Of a stretch of DNA of 5,348 nucleotides, positions 1-5,348 are shown piece by piece. Source of the DNA: UBA8337 sp965658615 (GTDB lineage: Bacteria > Pseudomonadota > Alphaproteobacteria > RS24). The DNA lies in NCBI GenBank assembly GCA_965658615.1, contig CBFHSX010000073.1:1-5348 (forward strand). Reading direction: 5' to 3'. The position numbers and the translations under genes were made by a program. Every line of letters begins with the position of its first letter. The stretch's first letter is position 1. A model generated the notes under the pieces. It saw only the letters and a program-made list of their open reading frames with translations. It did no database searches and was not told where the DNA came from.

Positions 1-1176
1 ATAGGAGCGTTTATAGGGGAAGGCGGCGGCGGCGGCCTCGTCAAACTCGACACCAAGGCCGGGGGCCTCGCTCGGCAGCGCCATGCCATCGGCCATGCTA
101 ACAGTCGATTTAAAGACCGATTGCATATCCGCATTGCCGAGGCCGACATATTCTTGAATACCGAAATTCGGCGCGGCAATATTCAAATGCACATGCGCGG
201 CAAAGCAAATCGGCGATAGGTCCGGCGCGCCATGCGGGGCGGTTTTGATATCCGACAGCGCTGCAAAATCGGCAATACGACGCATTGGAGTAATGCCGCC
301 GGCATGGGTGGCCGCTGCGCGGATATAATCAATCCATTGGTTCTCAATCAGCTGTTTGCAATCCCAAATGCTGTTAAACGTCTCGCCAACCGCCAGCGGG
401 GTGGTGGTGTGCTGACGGATAAGCTCAAAATGCTGCTGGTTCTCGGCCAAACAGGCATCCTCGAGAAACATCAGATCAAACGGCTCCAGCAGCTTGCCGA
501 GGCGCGCCGCTTCGATCGGGGTCAGGCGATTATGCACATCATGCAGCAGATGAACCTCATCGCCCAATGTCGTGCGGGCTTGTTCAAACAGCGTGCCGAT
601 GAGCTTGAAATATTTCTTCGTCGACCAGGCTTCCTCGGGCGGCAGCGGGCGATTGCCTTGCAAATCGTAATAATCTTTTTTATCGCCCAGCACGCCATAG
701 GTAACGGGCAAATCGGGGATGGCCGATTGCAGGCGAATGGCGCTAAAACCCTGCTGCATCAACCCCTCGGCCTTGGCCAATGTGTCGTCAATCTTCTCGC
801 CATTGGCATGGGCGTAAAGGCTGACGCCTTTGCGGCTTTTGCCGCCCAGCAATTGATAGACCGGCAGGCCGGCCAGCTTGCCCTTAATGTCTCAAAGTGA
901 CATATCAATACCGGCAATCGCCGCCATAGTAATCGGTCCGCGCCGCCAATAGGCACCCTTATAAAGATACTGCCAAATATCCTCGATTTGATGCGCATCA
1001 CGGCCGATAAGGCAGGGTGCTACATGTTCTTCCAGATAGGCCGCCACCGCCATTTCGCGGCCGTTTAGTGTGGCGTCGCCAATACCATAAATACCGTTTT
1101 CGGTTTCGATTTTGACGGTGACGAAATTGCGCCCCGGGCAGCTGGTTATGACTTTGATCTGTTTGATAATCGACAT
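1..1176 (-). pseudogene. manD: Mannonate dehydratase / RspA-like enolase-superfamily protein, interrupted by one in-frame TGA; 3' end beyond window
   Basis: The family removes water from sugar acids such as D-mannonate or D-gluconate in the cytoplasm, using Mg2+. Reading leftward from the ATG at 1176-1174, 392 codons stay in one frame to the window edge, interrupted only by TGA at codon 95. Residues 1-94 form the N-terminal capping domain, with the hallmark segments CPGRNFVT, GIGDATLNGRE, CLIGRDAHQIEDIWQYLY and GAYWRRGP. Codons 96-392 form the barrel. Expected Mg ligands are Asp213 and His215 (LLHDVH), Glu239 (FLED) and Glu265 (AVGE), followed by the HGAPDLSP and PNFGIQEY blocks. Arg148 and Tyr160 are likely catalytic. 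The last codons read FPYKRSY, so about a dozen residues of the usual C-terminus lie outside. The Shine-Dalgarno site is weak (AAAGGG about 11 bases upstream). The barrel resembles RspA-like members, some of which have low or no mannonate activity, so the substrate is uncertain. Family assignment is secure; functional status is not. Confidence 0.9.
892..894 (-). other. In-frame TGA replacing a conserved Trp codon in the mannonate dehydratase gene
   Basis: On the minus strand the codons read ATG TCA CTT TGA GAC ATT AAG GGC, that is D-M-S-L-stop-D-I-K-G. Relatives have Trp at this place (DMALWDIKGK). One base at position 892 (T instead of C on the plus strand) explains the stop, and both flanks stay in the same frame. 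Other Trp codons in this gene and in the neighbouring genes are TGG, and at least the SnoaL-like gene ends in TGA, so a general UGA=Trp code is not supported. Confidence 0.9.
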
Positions 1177-1289
1177 GAGGAGGCTGGCCCTTTGATATTT
1201 AATCTCGCTTTAGCGCGCGACAGTCTCGCCAATACCGCGACGCCTGGGGGGCAGGCCGGGCCAGGATGGGCCGCTGCTAATGCCCCGAA

Positions 1290-1318
1290 ATCATAGCGCT
1301 TCTCGGCCCTCGATTCAA
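1290..1318 (-). promoter_or_regulatory. Predicted sigma70-type promoter for the mannonate dehydratase gene
   Basis: On the minus strand a -35 TTGAAT (1318-1313, 4 of 6 consensus bases) and a -10 TATGAT (1295-1290, 5 of 6) are separated by exactly 17 bases. Transcription would start near 1283, giving a leader of about 107 bases before the ATG at 1176. The -35 box overlaps the left arm of the 1315-1347 inverted repeat, which suggests control by a DNA-binding protein. This is prediction from consensus only. Confidence 0.5.
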
Positions 1319-1347
1319 TTGGCCTATACTATTGGCGTGCCAATTGA
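1315..1347. promoter_or_regulatory. Operator-like perfect inverted repeat TCAATTGGC-N15-GCCAATTGA
   Basis: Two 9-base arms at 1315-1323 and 1339-1347 are exact reverse complements around a 15-base spacer. The spacer contains a further direct copy of ATTGGC (1331-1336) and a -10-like TATACT (1325-1330). The left arm overlaps the predicted leftward -35 box, and the whole lies in a divergent intergenic region, as expected for a transcription-factor site. No regulator gene is present in the window, so the binding protein is unknown. There is no T-run after the repeat, which argues against a terminator. Confidence 0.45.
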
Positions 1348-1358
1348 CGGGCATTTCG
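1344..1358 (+). repeat. Upstream element copy 1, TTGACGGGCATTTCG
   Basis: This 15-base element recurs with a single mismatch (TTGCCGGGCATTTCG) at 3750-3764 on the same strand. This copy begins 149 bases before the SnoaL-like start codon; the other begins 85 bases before the monooxygenase start codon. Here it partly overlaps the right arm of the inverted repeat and continues into a short hairpin, GCATTT-CGA-AAATGC (1351-1365). It may be a shared regulatory site; the function is inferred. Confidence 0.4.
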
Positions 1359-1432
1359 AAAATGCGCATGCACGCGCACTCAAAATTCCGACCGGGTACA
1401 GAATACGGCAATAATACTGAAGGTGGGTTGTT

Positions 1433-1461
1433 TTGACCGGCAATGCACCATAATTTGTAAC
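1433..1461 (+). promoter_or_regulatory. Predicted sigma70-type promoter for the SnoaL-like gene
   Basis: A -35 TTGACC (1433-1438, 5 of 6 consensus bases) and a -10 TGTAAC (1456-1461, 4 of 6) are 17 bases apart. Transcription would start near 1468, about 25 bases before the ATG at 1493. The upstream TATACT at 1325-1330 is an alternative -10 but has no convincing -35. Prediction from consensus only. Confidence 0.4.
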
Positions 1462-1492
1462 CGACATTGCAGTTAAATATGAGGGGGCAAAT

Positions 1493-1972
1493 ATGTCGGC
1501 GACACTGGAAGCACGCATTCGCAAGGTTGAGGATTACCAAGAGATTGCCAATATTCAAGCGCGATATTCTTTTTTCGTAGATGAAGCGCAAATTGATGAT
1601 TTAATCGATTTGTTTGCAGAAGATTTTACATGGGAAGTCGGCTTTGACCAGATGACGAGCTTCACGTCTAAACCCAAATTGTCGGCTTTTCTGAAAAAGT
1701 TCAATGGCGCAGCCGTTATGATGCGCCATTTGCCTGTCACCCCGTGTATTGAGGTCGACGGCGATGAAGCAACAGGCATGTGGTATTTGTTTGGCATGGT
1801 TACCTCCAGCGTTGACGGCAAGGAAGTCGCTAATTGGGTGCAGGGCACATATAAAAATGCTTATCGGCGTGTTGACGGCAAATGGTTCATCAGCCACCTT
1901 CACTTTAAGTATAATTTCATGACGCCTTTTGAGGATGGTTGGGTCAAGACACCTATTGCCCCGTTTCTCTGA
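1493..1972 (+). CDS. SnoaL-like / NTF2-fold small protein (possible dehydratase, isomerase or hydrolase)
   Basis: This encodes a 159-residue cytoplasmic protein without a signal peptide or membrane segment. The opening pattern LEARIRKVEDYQEIANIQARYSFF followed by an Asp-rich helix, then RHLPVTPCIEVDGDEATG and a Trp-rich beta-strand region (MWYLFG, WVQGTY, KWFISHLHF), is typical of the SnoaL_4 type of the NTF2-like superfamily and its length is normal. Members of this fold include scytalone dehydratase and bile acid 7-alpha-dehydratase. Tyr25, Asp30 and His79 sit at spacings like those of the Tyr-Asp-His catalytic residues of the latter; this comparison is from memory. Start choice: ATG with a strong GAGGGGG five bases upstream. 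The stop TGA is followed in frame, two codons later, by TGA TAG. It is first of four same-direction genes with redox enzymes downstream, suggesting a role in their pathway; the substrate is unknown. Confidence 0.85.
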   Translation: MSATLEARIRKVEDYQEIANIQARYSFFVDEAQIDDLIDLFAEDFTWEVGFDQMTSFTSKPKLSAFLKKFNGAAVMMRHLPVTPCIEVDGDEATGMWYLFGMVTSSVDGKEVANWVQGTYKNAYRRVDGKWFISHLHFKYNFMTPFEDGWVKTPIAPFL

Positions 1973-2034
1973 GGTAACTGATAGCCCGGGCCGGTTATTA
2001 TGCGTACCGTTAATCTAGGATTTTTTGACGATAT

Positions 2035-2040
2035 GAGGGG
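2035..2040 (+). promoter_or_regulatory. Ribosome binding site GAGGGG of the cytochrome b561 gene, with long spacing
   Basis: GAGGGG lies 11 bases before the ATG at 2052, longer than usual. No nearer purine-rich site is visible and no alternative start in frame fits the family N-terminus better. The ten bases ATATGAGGGG (2031-2040) are identical to those at 1477-1486 before the SnoaL-like gene. Confidence 0.5.
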
Positions 2041-2051
2041 ACGCCAAGACA

Positions 2052-2618
2052 ATGCAAAAGTCTGGCAACACACATTACACAAAGGTCGCCAAGGCTCTAC
2101 ATTGGGCGATTGCTGTTTTGATTATCATGATGCTGGTTTTCGGTCAGGGTTTTGATGGGCTGAAAACGGAAGAGGAAATGGCTTTCTTTCTGGCCGGGCA
2201 CAGCACGCTTGGGCTGACTGTGATCGGCCTGATTGTCTTGCGCATTTTGTGGCGCCTTGGACATCCGCCCCCGGCCCTGCCGGCCGGGATGAAAGCGGCG
2301 CATAAGACAGCGGCAAAACTTTCTCATCTGATGTTATATGCTCTGATGGTCTATGTACCGCTCATGGGCCTCTACACGGTTGCCGCGCATGAAACCGTCG
2401 CCATGCCATATGGGACGTTCGATCTGAATGCGGCATTGAGCTTTCTGGGCGATAGCGATTTTGAGGGTCGCAGGTTCCTGCATGAGATTGGCACGTGGGG
2501 GCTGATCGGCTTCCTCGCCCTGCATGTCGCAGCAGCTTTTCACCATCAGTTTATCCTCAAAGACGGTGTGCTGCGCCGCATGTGGTTCGGCGGCGGTAAG
2601 CCCGAAGCTTCAGAATAA
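2052..2618 (+). CDS. Cytochrome b561 family protein (diheme, four-helix inner-membrane electron carrier)
   Basis: The 188-residue product has four hydrophobic stretches, at about 13-33, 46-68, 87-112 and 146-168, matching the prokaryotic cytochrome b561 (YodB/CybB) domain in length and layout. The N-terminus reads YTKVAKALHWAIA, a family signature. Likely heme ligands are His17 in helix 1, His50 in the HSTLGL segment of helix 2, and His144 and His158 flanking helix 4 (LHEIGTWG...ALHVAAAFHH). Such proteins pass electrons between the quinone pool and a partner, or oxidise quinol. There is no signal peptide apart from the first helix. It begins 79 bases after the SnoaL-like gene and ends 23 bases before the alcohol dehydrogenase, so co-transcription is likely. 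Neither neighbour is an obvious partner, as a zinc dehydrogenase uses NAD(P) and a BVMO uses NADPH. Function in this cluster is unknown; the family call is firm. Confidence 0.9.
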   Translation: MQKSGNTHYTKVAKALHWAIAVLIIMMLVFGQGFDGLKTEEEMAFFLAGHSTLGLTVIGLIVLRILWRLGHPPPALPAGMKAAHKTAAKLSHLMLYALMVYVPLMGLYTVAAHETVAMPYGTFDLNAALSFLGDSDFEGRRFLHEIGTWGLIGFLALHVAAAFHHQFILKDGVLRRMWFGGGKPEASE

Positions 2619-2641
2619 AAGCCGGGAAAAGGAAATTTGCA

Positions 2642-3694
2642 ATGAAAGCTCTGGTATTTAACGGCCCCAAGAATATTCAGTATGAAACATATAAGGATCC
2701 TGAGCTGAAAACGCCCAATGGCGTGATTGTAAAAGTTACCAAATGCAGCATTTGCGGTTCCGATTTGCATATGTATCACGGCGATAAAATCGGCAAGATG
2801 GATTACAGCGCCGACGGACATCGATTTTGCACCGGACATGAATTTATCGGCGAAGTGGTCGAGGCCGGACCTGACGTCCATACACTGAAACCGGGTGATA
2901 AGGTGCTGGCCCAAGGCGGCACGGGCTGTGGCTCTTGCTCGGCCTGTTTGAGCCATAACCCATCCAAATGCCGAAAAGCAACGGCCTTCGGCATTAGTCC
3001 CGCACTCGAAGGCGGGCAGGCGGAATATGCCTTTGTCCCCAATGCCGATTTCACCTTGCTGAAGACGGAAGGCGCGGTATCAGACGAACACGCTATCCTA
3101 CTGACCGACGCATGGGCGACAGCCTATTTCGGGTTAACGCGTTCTGACCCGAAGCCTGGCGGCACCGTAGCTGTAATCGGCTTGGGGCCGATCGGTTTGC
3201 TGGCCACTGAGCTGGCTTTGGCTCTGGGGGCGGCGCAGGTCATTGCTATTGATCCTGTCGCAGAGCGGCGCCAATTGGCTGTTAATCTTGGCGCCACCGC
3301 AGTCGCGCCGGGCGACGATCTGCGGGAGCAAGTGCGCGAGTTAACAAATGGCGCAATGGTCGAGTCGATATTGGAAGCCTCCGGCGCGCCACAAGCCGTC
3401 GCCTCCATCCTGTCGATTATCAGCTATGGCGGCACAGTCTCTTGCATTGGCTTACCGCGAGAAGAAGCCAGCGTGTCCTTGTTCAAAATGATAAATTTAA
3501 ACGCGACTGTGCGCGCCGGCGTTTGTCCGGTAAGCCAGATGTGGCCGGCGCTTGTGCCGCTTGTTACCTCCGGGCGTATTAAAGGCGAGGGCATTTATAC
3601 CCACGCGTTTGATTTGTCAGAGGGGGCAGAGGCCTATCGCTTATTCGAAGCGCGCGAAGACGGGGTTATCAAAGTGATGATTAAAGTCGCCTAA
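2642..3694 (+). CDS. Zinc-dependent medium-chain alcohol dehydrogenase
   Basis: The 350-residue product is a full-length GroES-like plus Rossmann-fold dehydrogenase that oxidises alcohols to carbonyls with NAD(P)+. Catalytic zinc residues are Cys38 (CSICGSD), His66-Glu67 (GHE) and probably Asp156 (LLTDAWAT); an Asp in this place recalls secondary-alcohol dehydrogenases of the TbADH type. Four cysteines, 96, 99, 102 and 110 (GCGSCSACLSHNPSKC), form the structural zinc lobe. The cofactor site is GLGPIG at 180-185, with Asp204 ending the second strand (IAIDP), which favours NAD over NADP. Start choice: ATG with AAAAGGAAA upstream at good spacing; the N-terminus MKALVF is standard. It follows the cytochrome gene by 23 bases and precedes the monooxygenase by 140. 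Likely role: forming the ketone consumed by the BVMO. That coupling is inference, and the alcohol is unknown; other medium-chain substrates such as polyols or aldehydes remain possible. Confidence 0.92.
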   Translation: MKALVFNGPKNIQYETYKDPELKTPNGVIVKVTKCSICGSDLHMYHGDKIGKMDYSADGHRFCTGHEFIGEVVEAGPDVHTLKPGDKVLAQGGTGCGSCSACLSHNPSKCRKATAFGISPALEGGQAEYAFVPNADFTLLKTEGAVSDEHAILLTDAWATAYFGLTRSDPKPGGTVAVIGLGPIGLLATELALALGAAQVIAIDPVAERRQLAVNLGATAVAPGDDLREQVRELTNGAMVESILEASGAPQAVASILSIISYGGTVSCIGLPREEASVSLFKMINLNATVRAGVCPVSQMWPALVPLVTSGRIKGEGIYTHAFDLSEGAEAYRLFEAREDGVIKVMIKVA

Positions 3695-3695
3695 G

Positions 3696-3732
3696 GCCGT
3701 TTGCCACCTGCCAAGCGTCCCGCTTTAACGGC
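3696..3732 (+). terminator. Possible weak stem-loops after the alcohol dehydrogenase gene
   Basis: Immediately after the stop codon, GCCGTT (3696-3701) pairs with AACGGC (3727-3732), and inside it AAGCG-TCC-CGCTT (3713-3725) forms a small hairpin. No long T-run follows, so this is at best a weak or partial terminator; the structure may instead separate or stabilise transcripts. Confidence 0.2.
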
Positions 3733-3749
3733 TGACGCGCAAAATCATG

Positions 3750-3764
3750 TTGCCGGGCATTTCG
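3750..3764 (+). repeat. Upstream element copy 2, TTGCCGGGCATTTCG
   Basis: It matches 14 of 15 bases of the element at 1344-1358 in the same orientation. It lies in the 140-base gap between the alcohol dehydrogenase and monooxygenase genes, starting 85 bases before the latter's ATG. Presence in two separate intergenic regions suggests a shared control site, but with only two copies chance cannot be excluded. Confidence 0.4.
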
Positions 3765-3784
3765 CCGTTTAATTCAGCGCATCA

Positions 3785-3813
3785 TTGAATAGGCGATTAT
3801 ATTTGCTTACCAT
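3785..3813 (+). promoter_or_regulatory. Weak candidate promoter for the monooxygenase gene
   Basis: TTGAAT (3785-3790) and TACCAT (3808-3813) each match 4 of 6 consensus bases with 17-base spacing. Transcription would start near 3820, leaving a leader of about 15 bases that would barely contain the Shine-Dalgarno site. TATATT at 3798-3803 is another -10 candidate without a good -35. The gene may also be read through from upstream. Confidence 0.25.
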
Positions 3814-3822
3814 TAACCAATT

Positions 3823-3834
3823 GGGGAGGTAGGA
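3823..3834 (+). promoter_or_regulatory. Strong ribosome binding site of the monooxygenase, serving two adjacent ATGs
   Basis: GGGGAGG (3823-3829) is followed by AGGA (3831-3834). Two consecutive ATG codons, 3835 and 3838, lie 5 and 8 bases after the first motif; either may be used, changing the protein by one Met. The palindrome CCAATTGG (3817-3824) overlaps the front of the site. Confidence 0.6.
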
Positions 3835-5348
3835 ATGATGAATTGGACGCAAACGCAAGGCGGGCAACCGCGTATCGCGATTATCGGCGCAGGCATGTCA
3901 GGCATTGCCGCTGTCGCCAAGTTGAAAAAAGCCGGTTACTCGGATCTGACGGTTTTCGAAAAGGCGGAGCAGGTCGGCGGCACGTGGCGCGCCAATCGTT
4001 ATCCCGGGCTTAGCTGCGATGTGCCTTCCCATTGGTATAGTTTTACGTTCAATCCGAACCCCGATTGGACGCATCGTTATAGCTATGGGCCGGAAATTCA
4101 GGCCTATATGCAGCAAACGGCCGATAAGTTCGGCGTCACCCCCTTGGTGCGGTTTAACACCGGCGTGTCCGGATTGTCATATAATGAAGCCGGCGAAACC
4201 GGTCCGGTTTGGCATTTGACCACCGACCAAGGCGATGAAGAAATTTTCGATATTGTTATTTCTGCAACCGGTATTTTGCGTTTGCCGCAGCGGCCGGAGA
4301 TTGAAGGGCTTGATAGCTTTACCGGTCAGAGTTTTCATTCAGCCGAATGGCCTGATGATTTGCAGCTTGAAGGCAAGCGCGTCGGTATTATCGGCACCGG
4401 TTCGACCTCATGCCAAATTGTCGGTGAAATAACCGATAAAGTCAGCACCATGCATGTCTTCCAGCGTACCCCGCATTGGGTCGCGCCGCTGTTTCAGAAG
4501 AAATATTCGCGCTTACAGCGGTTTTTTATGCGCGCTTTGCCGTTTATGCCGAAATTCGTCTATTGGATGAATTATTTTACCTTTCGGGCAACCTTCGCAC
4601 CGGCCACAACAGGAGCCAGCCCTTTTTGGCAAAAAACAATAGGCAATTTGTGTCGCAATCATCTTCAAAAGGCGATTGCCGACCCTGAATTGCGGGAAAA
4701 GCTGACACCTGATTTCACCCCCATGTGTAAGCGGTTGATTTTCGCATCGGATTATTATCCGGCGCTGGCAAAAGATAATTGCCACCTCATTACCGCCGGC
4801 ATTGAGCGGATTGATGGCGGGGCGGTTGTGACGGCAGATGGTGCGCGGCACGAATTGGATGTGCTGATTTTGGCCACCGGTTTCGACAGTTCATCGTTTA
4901 TTTTGCCGACAACAGTTACCGGCGAGGGCGGCAAAGACCTTGGCGAATTTTGGAACCGTGCACCGCGGGCCCATCGGGGCATCACGCTGCCGGGCTTCCC
5001 TAATTTTTGGATGGTTGAAGGCCCGACCAGCCCAATCGGTAATGTTTCCTTAATCATGATTACAGAGCACCAAATCGATTATATGATTTCCATGCTGGAT
5101 AATATGCGCCGCAATAATTTGCAGGCCATTGCGCCGAAGCAAGAAGTATATCAAGCCTATAATGACAGCTTGGCTGAGGCGGCAGAGAAAACCGTATGGG
5201 TCACCGGCGGTTGCGATAGCTGGTATATTGATGCCTCAGGGCTCCCCAATCTCTACAGCCACCCGCCGCAGCAATATTTACGCGACATGCATAAGCTCGA
5301 TTTGGATGAATATGAGACCGTGCCGCGGCTCAATAAGCTGGCGGCTGA
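3835..5348 (+). CDS. Type I Baeyer-Villiger (flavin-containing) monooxygenase, 3' end beyond window
   Basis: FAD/NADPH enzymes of this family insert an oxygen atom next to a ketone carbonyl, giving an ester or lactone. 504 codons are open to the window edge. The FAD site is GAGMSG at 18-23, followed by GGTW (48-51) and RYPG (55-58); Asp62 in the CDVPSHWYSF block matches the conserved active-site Asp. The BVMO fingerprint FxGxxxHxxxWP is complete at 162-173 (Phe162, Gly164, His168, Trp172, Pro173). The NADPH site has GTGSTS at 187-192, Arg211-Thr212 (FQRTPHW), and Lys299-Arg300, the latter matching the catalytic Arg. ATGF (347-350) and the PNFWMVEGPTSPIGN block (389-403) complete the core. The DYYPAL segment (306-311) resembles hydroxyacetophenone-monooxygenase or EthA-like members rather than cyclohexanone monooxygenase. 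The final window bases TGA are out of frame, so the true stop lies outside. It probably acts after the alcohol dehydrogenase; the ketone is unknown. Confidence 0.93.
   Translation, partial: MMNWTQTQGGQPRIAIIGAGMSGIAAVAKLKKAGYSDLTVFEKAEQVGGTWRANRYPGLSCDVPSHWYSFTFNPNPDWTHRYSYGPEIQAYMQQTADKFGVTPLVRFNTGVSGLSYNEAGETGPVWHLTTDQGDEEIFDIVISATGILRLPQRPEIEGLDSFTGQSFHSAEWPDDLQLEGKRVGIIGTGSTSCQIVGEITDKVSTMHVFQRTPHWVAPLFQKKYSRLQRFFMRALPFMPKFVYWMNYFTFRATFAPATTGASPFWQKTIGNLCRNHLQKAIADPELREKLTPDFTPMCKRLIFASDYYPALAKDNCHLITAGIERIDGGAVVTADGARHELDVLILATGFDSSSFILPTTVTGEGGKDLGEFWNRAPRAHRGITLPGFPNFWMVEGPTSPIGNVSLIMITEHQIDYMISMLDNMRRNNLQAIAPKQEVYQAYNDSLAEAAEKTVWVTGGCDSWYIDASGLPNLYSHPPQQYLRDMHKLDLDEYETVPRLNKLAA

Larger units (their letters stand above)
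1177..1492. other. Divergent intergenic region of 316 bases
   Basis: No coding region is supported here; the open frames crossing it on the minus strand resemble no known protein and run antisense into the SnoaL-like gene. It contains the leftward promoter (1290-1318), the 9-bp inverted repeat (1315-1347), the first copy of the shared element (1344-1358) and the rightward promoter (1433-1461). It also holds small structures of uncertain meaning: CGCT-TT-AGCG at 1206-1215, a hairpin GCCTG-GGGGG-CAGGC at 1242-1256 within the predicted dehydratase leader, and the palindrome ATGCGCAT at 1362-1369. Confidence 0.7.

Noticed and set aside
892..894. UGA reassigned to Trp, or UGA as selenocysteine
   Set aside because: Trp is TGG elsewhere in this gene and throughout the neighbours, and the SnoaL-like gene ends in TGA. 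The position is Trp, not Cys, in relatives, and no role for selenocysteine is known in this family.
232..900. Plus-strand open frame of 222 codons
   Set aside because: It lies exactly antisense to the barrel of the mannonate dehydratase, whose minus-strand translation has all family motifs. The plus-strand product resembles no protein I know and has no convincing ribosome site.
759..1001. Minus-strand open frame of 80 codons overlapping the nonsense site in another frame
   Set aside because: It is an out-of-frame shadow. The correct frame can be followed on both sides of the stop without a shift, so a frameshift explanation is not needed.
1809..1881. Repeated GTTGACGGCAA in the SnoaL-like gene
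   Set aside because: It encodes the turn motif Val-Asp-Gly-Lys twice, in adjacent beta hairpins of the fold; this is a coding coincidence rather than a DNA repeat.
2546..2956. Minus-strand open frame spanning the cytochrome-dehydrogenase junction
   Set aside because: It is antisense to two well-supported genes, with no family resemblance and no plausible promoter or ribosome site.
4476..4851. Open frames on both strands inside the monooxygenase
   Set aside because: They are shadows of the intact frame, which carries the BVMO motifs continuously across this stretch.
5346..5348. Terminal TGA as the stop codon of the monooxygenase
   Set aside because: In the reading frame from 3835 the last complete codon is GCT (5344-5346), followed by GA, so this TGA is one base out of frame and the gene continues past the window.

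Overview
The window looks like ordinary bacterial chromosome of moderate GC content. Gene style (strong Shine-Dalgarno sites, GCC/GGC-rich codons, short gaps) and the gene families present suggest a proteobacterium, most likely an alphaproteobacterium. This is inferred from protein resemblance and composition; there is no rRNA or other marker to fix the taxon.

Left part (1-1176, minus strand): a mannonate dehydratase / RspA-type enolase-superfamily gene fills the region and runs off the left edge. It is full length in one frame, except that a single in-frame TGA replaces the Trp expected in the conserved 'DMxLWDIKGK' block. No insertion or deletion is needed. It is therefore a one-base nonsense allele (pseudogene) or a sequencing error. 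The catalytic residues on both sides of the stop are intact.

Middle (1177-1492): a 316-base divergent intergenic region. It holds a good sigma70-like promoter pointing left toward the dehydratase gene and another pointing right toward the SnoaL-like gene. A perfect 9-bp inverted repeat (TCAATTGGC-N15-GCCAATTGA) overlaps the leftward -35. The region also shares a 15-bp element (one mismatch) with the leader of the monooxygenase gene.

Right part (1493-5348, plus strand): four genes in the same direction encode a small SnoaL/NTF2-like protein, a four-helix cytochrome b561, a zinc-dependent medium-chain alcohol dehydrogenase, and a type I Baeyer-Villiger monooxygenase (BVMO) cut by the right edge. 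Alcohol dehydrogenase followed by BVMO is the classic order of chemistry for secondary alcohol -> ketone -> ester/lactone. The SnoaL-like protein could act as a small dehydratase, isomerase or hydrolase in the same route. The cytochrome b561 is the unexpected partner. No esterase or lactonase is seen; it would have to lie beyond the right edge. The substrate cannot be read from the sequence.

No RNA gene, CRISPR array, insertion sequence or phage element was recognised. I found no evidence of a wholly new system. The points most worth checking are the nonsense codon, the shared upstream element with the dyad, and the make-up of the oxidation cluster.
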